NCBI GenBank assembly: GCA_038373885.1
Contig: JAWZYV010012275.1
Location: forward strand, 186,001-250,000
DNA length: 64,000 bases
From: Cheiracanthium punctorium
Lineage: Eukaryota > Arthropoda > Arachnida > Araneae > Cheiracanthiidae
Direction of reading: 5' to 3'
The notes under the pieces were generated by a model. The model did not search any database, was not told the origin of the DNA, and saw only the letters and a list, made by a program, of their open reading frames with translations. Made by a program: the position numbers and the translations under genes. Shown here piece by piece: positions 33,815 through 43,856 of the stretch (its first letter is position 1; each line of letters begins with the position of its first letter).

Positions 33815-36010
33815 CTATAGGCCGTCATTGTTTAAAGTGTATTTAAGCGATATTCGGCTCTTTCAAATCAAACAAAATTGATGTATGCTATTAAGGATTG
33901 CAAGATAAAGAAAGCTCTCCATCGAAAATTGTGTCAGTATCATTAATAGTTCTTCGACAGGGGCACTCAAAATAAGTCCAATGCATTACGTTCAATGGCA
34001 GTTTAGAGACAGGCATCTATTTAAAGCACAATGCAGCATCCTACTATTATATAATTAGTTAATGATCTAACGACGATTGCATGCTCCCTCAAAAGTTGCC
34101 CCAATAGTCTTCAATATTGGCGACTTTTGCTATAAATCACCAAAAAGGTTGCGAATTTTTTTTTTTTTCGAAAAAAAAGCCCTAGCTTTGCGATTTTTTC
34201 ATTATTCGGCCGGAAATCAAAAATATATCTAATTGGTGATAATCAACATAAATAAAATTAGGCTATTGTCCGTATATTTCTTCGAATTAAAAAAAATTTG
34301 CGATTTCTATCCGTTTCAAGCATCTGGGAATCCGCTGCGACCATCAAAAAAAAGTTTGTCGTTCTGTCATGCTGTCATTCTGTACGTGACGTTTTTTTTT
34401 TTTTTTTTTTTTTTTTTTTGTTCCAGCATCACGTAAAAATGACTGAAGCGAATGATGTGAAATTTGGTGCCATGATAGGTGGTCACTCAACTTAAAACAC
34501 AGGCGTCGAATTTTAAAAAAATCTTGATTGGATTTTGAGATTTTGCGAAAATCCTTACAAACTGCGTAAATTTGTGTTCGAGTATCACGTATAAATGACT
34601 AACGCGAATGATATGAAATTTGGTGTTATGATAGGTGGTCACTCAACTTAAAACACAGGCGTCGAATTAAAAAAAAAATCTTAATTGGATTTTGAGATTT
34701 TGCGAAAATCCTTTCAAACTGCGTAAATTTGTGTTCGAGCATCACGTAAAAACGACTGAAGCGATTGAAATGAAATTTGGTATCATGATTGGTGGCCACT
34801 CAACTTAAGACATAGGCGTCAAATTTTAAAAAAATGTTGATTAGATTTTGACATTTTGCGAAAATCGTTTCAAACTGCGTAAATTTGTTTTCCCACATCA
34901 CGTAATAAAACTGCAAAGGTGAATAAATGGTATTTGTAGAAATGATAGGTGGTCACTCACCTTAAACTATAAAAATCTAATTTAAAAAAATTGACCAGAT
35001 TTCGAGATTTTGCGAAAATCGTTTAAAACTGAGTGAATCTTTGTTCACGCATTACGTAATAACAACTAAAGCGAATGATATGAAATTTCATGATAGATGG
35101 TTGCTCAACATAAACAACAGGCGTCCAATTTTTTAAACATTTTTATTAGATTTTAAGATTTTGTGAAAATTCTCTCAAAATACGTTTATATTTCTTCAAG
35201 CATCACTTAATAACGACTCATAGGAATGATACGAAATTTGGTGATATGATATGTAGTTGCTAATCTTAATTCATAGGCGTTGAATTTTAAAAATATTTTG
35301 ATTACATTTTGAGATTTTGTGAAAATCGTTTTAAAATGCTGAAATTTTGTACCAGCATCACGAAATAAAGACTGCAGGGAATGAAACGAAATTTGGTGAC
35401 AGGATAGGTTGTCACTCAACTTATATTCTAGGCTTCCAATTTTACAAAAACATGGATTAGATTTTGAGATTTTGCAAAAATTATTTCAATATGCGTAAAT
35501 ATTCGTTCGCGCATCACATAATTACGACTAAAGCGAATGAAATGATATTACTTCGTTACTCTCTAACCTGTAATATTTTAACAATACATAAAAATTATAA
35601 CTTCGCTTTCTTTACTTTGGCAACATACTACATCCATTATGGGTTCTCCTACAATGCTGACGAAAGTTCTTGCTTTTTGGAAATTAGCATTCAGTACTAA
35701 CCCGTCAACGGCAGGTACTTCAGCTAGTTTTAAGCTATGACGATTTAATGGGAATTTTGTAAATTCGTTACTCGCGCTCGAATTTACTGATTTAGTGTGT
35801 TTTGTTGCGTCAAGACAAAGGGAAGGGCTATCTGCCTAAGAGGGAGGTTGCGTTGGTCGGGGGAATCTTTAAGCGTTTCTAATGCATTAACCGATTTACA
35901 TGCAACAAAATTGCAAACATTGATATTTTAGCCTGTGGAGAATTAATTTTAGACTGCTAACCATAAAAAAATATAAATTTCTTGTTCCCCGTGTTTGCGC
36001 AATATTACAT
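33815..36010. repeat. R2 repeat, copy split by Helitron copy 3
   Basis: R2 sequence parallel to 24520-25190 on both sides of the Helitron (34243-35727). The uninterrupted copy near 24925-24950 shows the empty A/T site. Confidence 0.75.
34243..35727 (+). mobile_element. Helitron H1, copy 3 (1,485 bp)
   Basis: Starts TCAACATAAATAAAATTAG after host A, and ends with the CCCGTCAACGGCAGG hairpin and CTAG before host T. Eight internal units of about 155 bp begin near 34428, 34586, 34741, 34898, 35053, 35205, 35356 and 35513. A 32-bp poly-T lies at about 34387-34419. Confidence 0.85.
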
Positions 36011-36709
36011 TTACACTTACTAAATTCATCTAAATTTACTAACATTTCTTAAAATACAGCTTTTGGACTAAATGATGACAGACATAACATACATAATACC
36101 ACTTCGCTTCGAAACTATTGCCTATATTAATTACGAAAAACTATTATAAGACAATTATGTAATTAAAACACATCTGAATCCAGTAATTATTATATATTAC
36201 GTTCATAAGTCTATATATTTAATTTTTTGAAGTTCTGCTAAATCAAAGATCTCCATTTACTTCGCCTCGATGGAAATATAAACAAACTGAGATGCGCAGA
36301 AGCAGAAGATGCGCAGTTACCTAGTGTGCGTAGCTGTTTGCAACAACGGCGTTATCCAACTTTCTAAGAGAAGTGTCTCCTCCTATACATTTACCATCGT
36401 GCACAAACAAACAAACAATAATACTCAGGAATATAGTGTCACTTTCAATCAGTGAAAAAGTTTTAGAATCGGTTTAGTAGCTACAAAATTTCCATAGAGC
36501 GCAATGCATTAGAATTATTTTGAGTGTCTTTGTAAAAGAATTATTTAGGCTATATGCATGAAAGGGTGCCTGTATGTTAATCCAGGGCATAAGCTATCTT
36601 CATTACAAGTTTTTCCAAATCCGTTCGACCACTTTTGTGTGATTCAATCAGAAACATCCAAACACACAAATGCACACATTTATATTATGGTATGATTTGG
36701 AAATTTATG

Positions 36710-37365
36710 AACTTCAAGAAACACATTTGGACTTTTCTTTCTTATGCTTTTTAATTTGGCGTAAAATCAACATAATTTTCATACCATTTCATGTTTTTCA
36801 AATTTAAGTGCTTCTACAAATAGAATTTTGCTCTATTTCAAAAGCATAAGTCATTTTGTGCGATTGATAAAACGGTTTTTAATTAATAGTTAGAAAAGTA
36901 ATTAAAATTTCAAAATTCTGAGCCTCGGGTGCACGTTACCGAAGTCATGGGCTTATATGCTCAAAATTTCAAAGCTCTGCTTTCTGTAGATTTGTCTGGA
37001 GAACATTCCTTTTTATTATTATAGATAGATAGATTTGGTATAAAACTGGCATAATTTCCGTGGTATTTAATGTTTATCAAATGCACGTGATTCTTGAAGT
37101 AATAGCATTCCTATTAGCTCAAAAAATGAATCATTTGATATGTGCGAAACTCGCCAAGCATGGCAATGTAAAAACGGTTTTTAATTAATAATTAAAAAAG
37201 TATTTTAAAATCTAAAATTCTAAGTAGCCTATAGTCTTCTCCTGGGTCCCATCTATATCTAAACCTAAATTCATCGTAATTGATTCAGCGGTTTAGGCGT
37301 GAAAGCGTCATAAACAAACAAACAAACAAACTCACTTTCACATTTATAATATTAGTTAAGACATT
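36710..37365. repeat. R5 repeat, copy 1
   Basis: Shares ATGCTTTTTAATTTGGCGTA, AAAACGGTTTTTAATTAATA and a terminal CAAACAAAC...CATTTATAAT end with 37440-38775. It gives the empty site for the hAT MITE in copy 2. Confidence 0.7.
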
Positions 37366-37828
37366 TATATAATACTAGCTGCTACCCACGACTTCGTCCG
37401 CGTCGGCTTTAGAATTAGGTCTCGGGAGAAATGAAGCATGTGTGAATAACAAATATGTTTGCGACCTTTTCTTTACTTATGCTTTTTAATTTGGCGTAAA
37501 ATCAACATAATTTCCATATACCAATTCATGTTTTTCAAATGCATGTGATTTTGCAAATAGAATTTCAGCTTTATTTCAAAAGCATAAATCATTTTGTGTG
37601 GGCGATAAAACGGTTTTGAATTAATAGTTAGAAATGTAATTAAAATTTCAAAATTCTAAGCCTCAGGTGCACTTTACAGAAGTCATGGGCTCAGTCATGC
37701 TCAAATTTTCAAAGCTCTGCTTTTTGTAGATTTGTCTGGAGATCATTCATTTTTATTATTACAGATAGATAGATTTGGCATAAAACTGGCATAATTTCCG
37801 TGGTATTTAATATTTTTGAGATGCACAT

Positions 37829-38495
37829 TAGGGAGGAGCGAAAAAAACTTTATTTCAAAATTCCTACCACCTGAGTCATTAACTGGAGCGAAACTGATAA
37901 GAGCAAATTATTTCCAAATTTCAGCTCAAAATATTGCCATCTTTAGGTGCCACAACTCAAGCGAATATATTTCTAGCTTATATTTATTAAAATAATAATG
38001 TTTAATTAATTAATTGACTAATTAGTTATGTTTTCATTATTAAATTGCTTTATTAATACGTTATTATCACATGTCAGTGCTGGAAATCGTAGATTTAGAA
38101 GCAAAAGTTCACTTAGGATCCGATTCAGAAATGGAATATATCTCAGAAAATGACGACGATTTCGTTAGTCAGGAAGCCAGTTGTCGGAAAACGACTGAGG
38201 ATAAGATTCCCTAAATCTTCAAGAAAGACACAATGCCCGAAGTAGCCGTTGTTCTTGATTGACCAGGTGTATCGGAATATTAATTATTCAATTAATTAAT
38301 TAAGCGTAATTATTTCAATAGAAATTCATAAAAGACTGAAAAAGACCCTGGGAATATATTCGTTTGAGGTGTGGAACCTGAAGATGGCAATGTTTTGAGC
38401 TGAAATTTGGAGACAATTTGTTCTTATCAGTTTCGCACCATTTAATGACTCAGACAATGTGAATTTCGAGAAAAAGTGTTTTTTGCTCCACCCTA
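37829..38495. mobile_element. hAT-type MITE, 667 bp, about 140-bp TIRs
   Basis: The ends TAGGGAGGAGCGAAAAAA and the inverse of TAGGGTGGAGCAAAAAAC are extended TIRs containing GAGTCATTAACTGGAGCGAA and AATTTCAGCTCAAAATATTG. The flanks ATGCACAT/ATACACAT form an 8-bp duplication with one change. Confidence 0.85.
38071..38214 (+). pseudogene. 47-codon acidic ORF inside the hAT MITE
   Basis: MSVLEIVDLEAKVHLGSDSE continues with an acidic stretch (ENDDDF) and stops. It lies in the non-TIR centre of the MITE and could be the remnant of the N-terminus of the autonomous element's protein. I do not recognise a family. Confidence 0.3.
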
Positions 38496-39003
38496 ATACA
38501 CATGATTCTTCATTGAAATGATACCATTTCTGTTAGCTCAAAACATGAATCATTTGATACGGGCGAAACTCGCCAAGCATGGCAAGGTAGAAACGGTTTT
38601 TAATTAATATTTAAAAAAGTAATTAAAAATCTAAAATTCTAAGTAGCCTATAGCCCAGAGTCCCATCTATATCTAAACCAAAATTCATCATAATCGATTC
38701 AGCGGTGTAGGCGTGTAAGCGTCAGAAACAAACAAACAAACTCACTTTCGCATTTATAATTTAGTTAGGATAATTAATATATAAATAAATAATATTGAAC
38801 ACAAATAAAAATATCGAAACTAAGGACTCAAACTTTAAACCACCAGAAATTTCTGAAGGATGCTTTTCTTATAGAAATTCAATGTTCTGAAGTCAGCAAT
38901 TCTTATGTAGAAAGCCAACACGCTTTCAAGAAGTGCAACTCCTCCACCACTGGGTGTTGCTGGGTTGAAGAATCTAAACCGCTGAAGTTCCTGAGGTGTT
39001 TAT

Positions 39004-39348
39004 GGCCCGTTCGATAATTCACCAGTTGGTTACGCACCGGTGCTACCGGTTGCAGCCATTCTTTGGTTAAGTGACGTCACGGTCGTCAACCGGTTTCGGT
39101 CATCCGATACCAAGCCAAGAAAACGTAAATCAACATTGGCAACACTTCTCTAATAACCGGAATAACCCACCTCGCTAGCAGGGTCAGTCTGGTTGTGCTA
39201 TGGTCACGTTGAGCAGACAACCGCTACATGACCGAAATGTTTTCGAACGCGGTTATATTTAGAGCTCCACCCGACGCCCCGCCTTTTCGAACGCTCTGTT
39301 CATGCACCCGTGTCACCGGTGCACAACCGGTGAATTATCGAACGCGCC
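39004..39348. mobile_element. MITE with GGCCCGTTCGATAATTCACC ends, 345 bp
   Basis: The right end is the inverse of GGCGCGTTCGATAATTCACC, and the TIR continues with ACCGGT words. It is more GC-rich than its surroundings. The target duplication is unclear, so the superfamily is open. Confidence 0.65.
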
Positions 39349-39671
39349 GTATGTCAGGTGAGAAGTAGAAACTTATCGGTGAAAATTTTGTGAACAAGCG
39401 AAAATTGAGTTAAATTTGGCAAAATTGTTCATTAAATTTGGCCAAATACTAGGGACTTTTTTAGATATCAAGATAAAATTTCCTCTTAATCAGAAAGTTT
39501 ATCTGAATATATGGGTAGTCGAATAGGTGGTAAAAAGAATTTAGAATGAAATTCAATGCACGTGTTTCTAGTGGATTGTTAGAGGGCAGGTGACCTGAAG
39601 ATGTTAAGGCAACACCTCCAAGATATACAATGCCTGAGAACAGAAAGTTTTAGGCCCTCACTAAATCCAGT

Positions 39672-40032
39672 AAAGTAACGTCATCTCACGTTTACTTTCA
39701 CAAAGTAAAACTATTCAAAGTTTGTGGTGAATTTACTCCCACATAAAACATTTTAATGATTTAAGCTGGAAAATTTAATTTTACGACAAATAGGAAATTT
39801 TAACTGCTACTAATTAATAATATGATATAGAAATTGGTCATAATAAATTATTTTTTATCAGAAAGGATTTTTAATTTTTATCTTATTTTCCAAAATTTGT
39901 ATCACTCACCAGAAATTTTAAATGGTTTTACCTTTATGAAATTAAAACTGTGATGACGTAATCCTAGAAGACCTAGTGATGACGTACAAGCTTCTGTTTG
40001 CAGGCCTACTATATTTAGGAGGTGTTGGTCAA
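39672..40032. repeat. R1 MITE copy D
   Basis: Near-complete: ACGTCATCTCACGTTTACTTTC on the left, AATTAAAACTGTGATGACGT on the right, then the TTTAGGAGGTGTTG flank shared with other R1 copies. Confidence 0.7.
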
Positions 40033-41254
40033 GGGCGTTTCTTCCTCCACGCTATTTTCTAGGCGTACGATAGTAGGTACCACTCAAACTCATACTCTGC
40101 GGCAGTAAAAACTTTCATTGTGTTGTCCACTTTGCCCGACGAGGATTTATGAGCGGACGGATTTCAAATGAAACTGACCACTTATCGCTAATCCTATCTG
40201 TAATTAAAAATATGTGGTGATTAGCCCTACAGGCGCCGTATTACAACAAAAAACGCTTTCCCTTCATTTGTTTCTTGTGAGCGAAATGGATTTTGCATAC
40301 ATTAAACTGTCAGTCATCGAAAGAAAAAAAACTATGTTTATATTTTAAGTTCTCCTCAGTGTTTAAGTTCGAAATGGCGCCCCATCGAAGACGGCGCCCC
40401 GATGCAGTGCTTACATTGCTTACCGTGTCTGGCCGCCCCTGACTGCTATACAATAGAAGTAAGGTATTAAAGGAGGGGGGGGGGCGGTTTCTAAAGAATC
40501 TCAAGAAAAAAAGTATTTGTTTATGTAATACAAGAATGGAAAGATTGATTTATGCTAGAGGATCTCATTTTTAGTCACGGACAACCTTTGAAATGAGGAA
40601 TTCAACGCGGAGCATGAAATGTTATAGCTCAATTATTTACTGCATCAGCAAACTCAATGATAAAATGCCATTGGCAATAAAAGCAATTACTTCATTTTCA
40701 GATTTCACCGTTTAATTTTTTTCCGCCTTTATAAATATTAAATGCTCTGACCGGTGCTGATAAATGATTTATACACAGCTTTAAACTTTAAAATCGTTCC
40801 ACTAAGTGCTCCACGGAGCACACTGTGAGAAACGTTTATCTATGCAAATGAAATTGTTTTCCTGCTTTCAGGAGATCTATAAATACAGATTATATATATA
40901 AATACAGTGCACGGGTTTTAATTTATACGTTCTCATCGGTGTAAGTTAGGGAATTGCGCTCAACGTTCCCTTACGCTGAGTTCCGTGAGACATTGAGAGA
41001 TTAAAGTGAGGAAGCAACGCTGGGCGCAGAAGAGATCTATCAGCATTTTAACATTGTAAGGTAGAGATGGCGCAGGTTATGACTTGTAAAGTTCATTTGT
41101 ATATAAACTACATCTATTTTCATTCGCATACTACATACAGACTCTTTTGAAGAAATCTTCAAACAAAAACTAAGCAGTAGAAATGTATGTTTAAAATATC
41201 GATTCTCTATCCTTTAACCCTTTAACGCGCAGTATTCCCGCTCTGGGAAGACCA

Positions 41255-41498
41255 ATTGTGATTGTGATTGTGTGTGATTAAGGCAAACCTGTGCGAGGGG
41301 TATCTGCCTAACATGAGGGATTACTTGGCAGAGGACTTTCTAAGGGGTTCTAACGCGTATTCACGTTACATATGGAGAAAACCTACCAAAACTCCAGACC
41401 GTTAGATCGACAACCGCGCGGTGGGACCCGAACCCGGGACCTTCACACTACGGCCGTCTACCATTTTCAGTGATATAACCACTGTGCCATGGTGAGGC
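41255..41498 (-). mobile_element. tRNA-derived SINE S1, copy 1
   Basis: On the minus strand: A box TGGCACAGTGGTTA (41489-41476), B box GGTTCGGGTCC (41434-41424), a body with TAACGTGAATACGCGTTAGA and a 3' tail of CACAAT-type repeats. Flanked by 12-bp duplications (41243-41254 and 41499-41510, one mismatch), as expected from LINE-driven insertion. Confidence 0.8.
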
Positions 41499-41616
41499 CT
41501 GGGAACACCAAACTCCGACGTTTTGTTGACTGTTGCCAGTCACGAAGAATAGATTTGATTTCTATAAAAATAGTTGCGGGTGACATAGCTCCACGAGAAT
41601 CCTTTACTTTTGAGCA

Positions 41617-41707
41617 CGTGCCACAGATCTAAAGACCCTTTTTTGACGCAGCTGGCTGTGCGGCACAGCCAGCTGCGTCAAAAAAGGGTCTCTAGATCTG
41701 TGGCACG
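41617..41707. repeat. Palindrome, 44-bp arms, 3-nt centre
   Basis: Arms 41617-41660 and 41664-41707 match with a single mismatch. The right arm is the normal MITE sequence (compare 44116-44160). The left arm is an inverted duplicate of it. Confidence 0.92.
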
Positions 41708-42111
41708 CGATGAATGTTTCGATCGTCCGCCATCTTGCTGGTGGTTAAGTCGAGCGATTGCAACCCTTTTTTCAACATTGTCAAAGGGTTGCGCCTCAAA
41801 GGGTGCAAATTCACCTAGTTGTGAATTTTTAGTTAGAATAGAGACGACGTCAGAATCGCTAGCATTAAGGTACTCTATAGGATAACTTAGGCTTACAGAA
41901 AGAAAGTAACAAATTAAACAGGTAGCAGGAGCAAATTGAGAATAATTGACAAGTAATTGAGTGAATCAAGATAGTAAAAGTAGTAAGATATTGCTTAGAA
42001 GTGTTTAGGAAATTATATTTATTAGACGTTATTCAATAAAATAGCTATTGTTTGCTTAAAAAGAACGAACAATACAATACAAATTTTGAGAGACAAAGCA
42101 AGGGAGGGGGA

Positions 42112-42175
42112 AATGAGAACACATGAACCGAAAGTAAAAATGACTATTTTTACTTTCGGTTCATGTGTTCTCATT
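42112..42175. repeat. Perfect hairpin, 30-bp arms, 4-nt loop
   Basis: AATGAGAACACATGAACCGA begins the left arm, the loop is GACT, and the right arm is its exact complement. It lies in urease intron 1, 399 bp from exon 1. It could be a snap-back duplication or a small-RNA hairpin. Confidence 0.95.
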
Positions 42176-42474
42176 AAAATAATAGATTAACGAGAACGAC
42201 AAAACAAAAGTTCATATTACAACATGTGTAACAGATGCCTTAAATTTTCAAAATTCGGATTATGTTTTTCGAGGCCTGAATTTTAAAATTAATGCATGAA
42301 ATAAAAAATAGCATTTACTGAAGTAAAACGAAATCATTCACTGGTCCAGTGACAATTACATTTCAGAAGGTCTGATTCTAATTTTTTCCCCTGCAGTCAG
42401 TACAGTACGTGGACATAACAAACATTGCTTTCGAGGTAATCGATACTTGTTTACAACTGATAGATGATGGACAG

Positions 42475-42499
42475 AACAACAACAACAACAACAACAACA
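42475..42499. repeat. (CAA)n microsatellite
   Basis: About eight CAA/ACA units, 75 bp downstream of the urease exon 1 donor (minus-strand sense). Confidence 0.9.
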
Positions 42500-42573
42500 C
42501 CTCATTAAGCACATTTCAATATTCCTTCTTTGACAGGTGAAACATTTAGGAGAAGATGTAGGTTTTTTTTTAC

Positions 42574-42699
42574 CTGGCTGGCTATCAGCGCAACAGTTTC
42601 TGGATAGTTCAGTTTACATCCTCGAGCTAGTCTTTTTTGAGCCAGATACCCAGCCTGGTGTATCAACAGCGATTCCTGTTCTCTTGGAGTGAGTTTCAT
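42574..42699 (-). CDS. Urease, coding exon 1 (UreA-like domain residues 1-42)
   Basis: First coding exon of a nickel-dependent urease (urea to ammonia and carbamate). The ATG is at 42699-42697 and 42 codons follow without a stop. The protein carries the hallmark gamma-domain motifs [20 protein letters not shown] and VALIAS, and the arrangement [12 protein letters not shown] is that of eukaryotic single-chain ureases rather than bacterial UreA. The exon ends CAG followed by GTAAAA, a good splice donor, in phase 0. Exon 2 (12713-12779) and exon 3 (8080-8162) continue the same reading frame. No catalytic or nickel-binding residues are expected here because they sit in the alpha-like part. Upstream, a pyrimidine-rich stretch ending in AG just before the ATG could be the acceptor of a 5'UTR intron (inference). 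I am very sure of the family, and fairly sure the gene is intact in this window. Confidence 0.92.
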
Positions 42700-42956
42700 T
42701 CTGACTTAAACAAAACCAGAAAATACCTAGAGTAAAATAAATTGTACAAAAATTAATTACTGTGCATCAGCCACAGAATGAATACCCAAAAAAAAAAAAA
42801 AAAAAAAAAAAGGCAACGTTTGCGAATCTTCTATTAGCCCAATCTAGAACACAGCAACCTATGCGAGGGTACAGTAGGAAAGTTGCAGTAAAGGGTGAAG
42901 TTTGGGGTCTGTGCTTTCAAGGAACATGGGTTGCATATAGAACCATAATGCACCGA

Positions 42957-43170
42957 AAAAACACTCAAAATACTGGTGTTGAAACGTTAAAATGAATAAA
43001 ATCTTTGTGAAAAAGCACAGATAAAATGTTACTTATAACAGGATATGATCGTTGTGACTCAAAATTTTTTCGGTCTTTCATCAAAGTCCTTCGTCTCACA
43101 AAACCGAGGGAACTGAAAGAATTAACAAACAAGCATGTTAACAGTTGGACGAAAGAAAAGGCGACAAAAC
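42957..43170 (-). mobile_element. Penelope-like 3' fragment, degenerate hammerhead
   Basis: Starts with the same CGAAAAAACACTCAAAATAC tail as the dimer and includes TTTCATCAAAGTCCTTCGTC, the decayed hammerhead (TTTGATGA instead of CTGATGA). It joins R1 copy E on the right. Confidence 0.7.
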
Positions 43171-43455
43171 CAATGATTTAAGATAGAAAATTTAATTCTA
43201 CGACAAATGGGAAATTTTAACTATCACTAATTATATAATATGATATAGAAATAGATCATTATAAATTATTTTTTATCAGAAAGGTATTTTAATTTTTATC
43301 TTTAACTTAAGATAGTTTTCAAAATCTGTATCGTTCACCGGAAATTTTATTTAGTCTTACTTTGTGATAGTAAAACTGTGATGACGTCATCTTAGTCGAC
43401 GGAGTGGTGACGTAAAAGCTTCTGTTTTTAGGCCTTCTATATCTAGGAGGTGTTG
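43171..43455. repeat. R1 MITE copy E, left end replaced by a Penelope fragment
   Basis: R1 from AATGATTTAAGATAGAAAAT to GTAAAACTGTGATGACGTCA, followed by the TATCTAGGAGGTGTTG flank. Confidence 0.75.
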
Positions 43456-43645
43456 TATGAGACAAAGCAGGCTTCGGTAGCGACACCTAGAGTGTATTTA
43501 AATGACGAAAATGTACAGCCTGTTTCTCATGCACAAATTGAATTTGAACCTTGTTGCCTGGTGAAAAGTTGTGATGCCTCGTGTAAGAAGGAGAAATGGG
43601 TACCAGCGCGTTTCTGACTTTGATAAAGGTCGAATTGTAGCCTAC

Positions 43646-43685
43646 CCATTGACATATATGCTAGCATATATATCAATGAGCCTAC
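43646..43685. repeat. Micro-insertion: 33-bp palindrome plus 7-bp duplication
   Basis: AGCCTAC at 43639-43645 is repeated at 43679-43685. The 33 bp between them contain a 32-bp palindrome (43647-43678, centre CTAG, one mismatch). Removing 40 bp restores the transposase reading VAYRDCGLSYRSIA. Confidence 0.88.
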
Positions 43686-43856
43686 CGGGATTGCGGTTTA
43701 TCCTATCGCAGTATTGCCACTCACGTCGGTCGCGATCGAATAGCAGAAAATGGAATCGATGGGTTCAGGGCGGTAATACGGAACGCCGTGCTGGATCTCA
43801 ACGGCCTGCTATCACTAGCAGACGAGAAGACAGGCATGTTACCCGCATGGCCTTAA

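Larger units (their letters stand above)
37375..38775. repeat. R5 repeat, copy 2, interrupted by a hAT MITE
   Basis: Begins CTAGCTGCTACCCACGACTT, a start common in arthropod repeats and compatible with a Helitron terminus on the minus strand, and ends ACTCACTTTCGCATTTATAA. The MITE at 37829-38495 splits it. Confidence 0.6.
41218..41803. mobile_element. piggyBac-type MITE P1, copy 1, rearranged
   Basis: Starts CCCTTTAACGCGC after TTAA and ends GCGCCTCAAAGGG. The right-hand TTAA is replaced by TGCA. It contains a SINE (41255-41498) and a 44-bp-arm palindrome that replaces the interior seen in copy 2. Confidence 0.78.
12780..42573 (-). other. Urease intron 1 (about 29.8 kb, transposon-filled)
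   Basis: Interval between the exon 1 donor and exon 2 acceptor. It holds most of the mobile elements listed here (Helitrons, Penelope-like, Tc1, hAT, pogo and piggyBac-type MITEs). No further exon of the urease is needed between the two, since the protein is continuous across the junction. Confidence 0.85.

Noticed and set aside
40860..41040. TATAAATA-containing segment considered as a promoter or LTR
   Set aside because: No matching second LTR, no primer-binding site, and no ORF downstream on the plus strand.
41610..41885. 91-codon ORF
   Set aside because: It runs through the palindrome and end of the piggyBac-type MITE, which is non-coding in its other copy.
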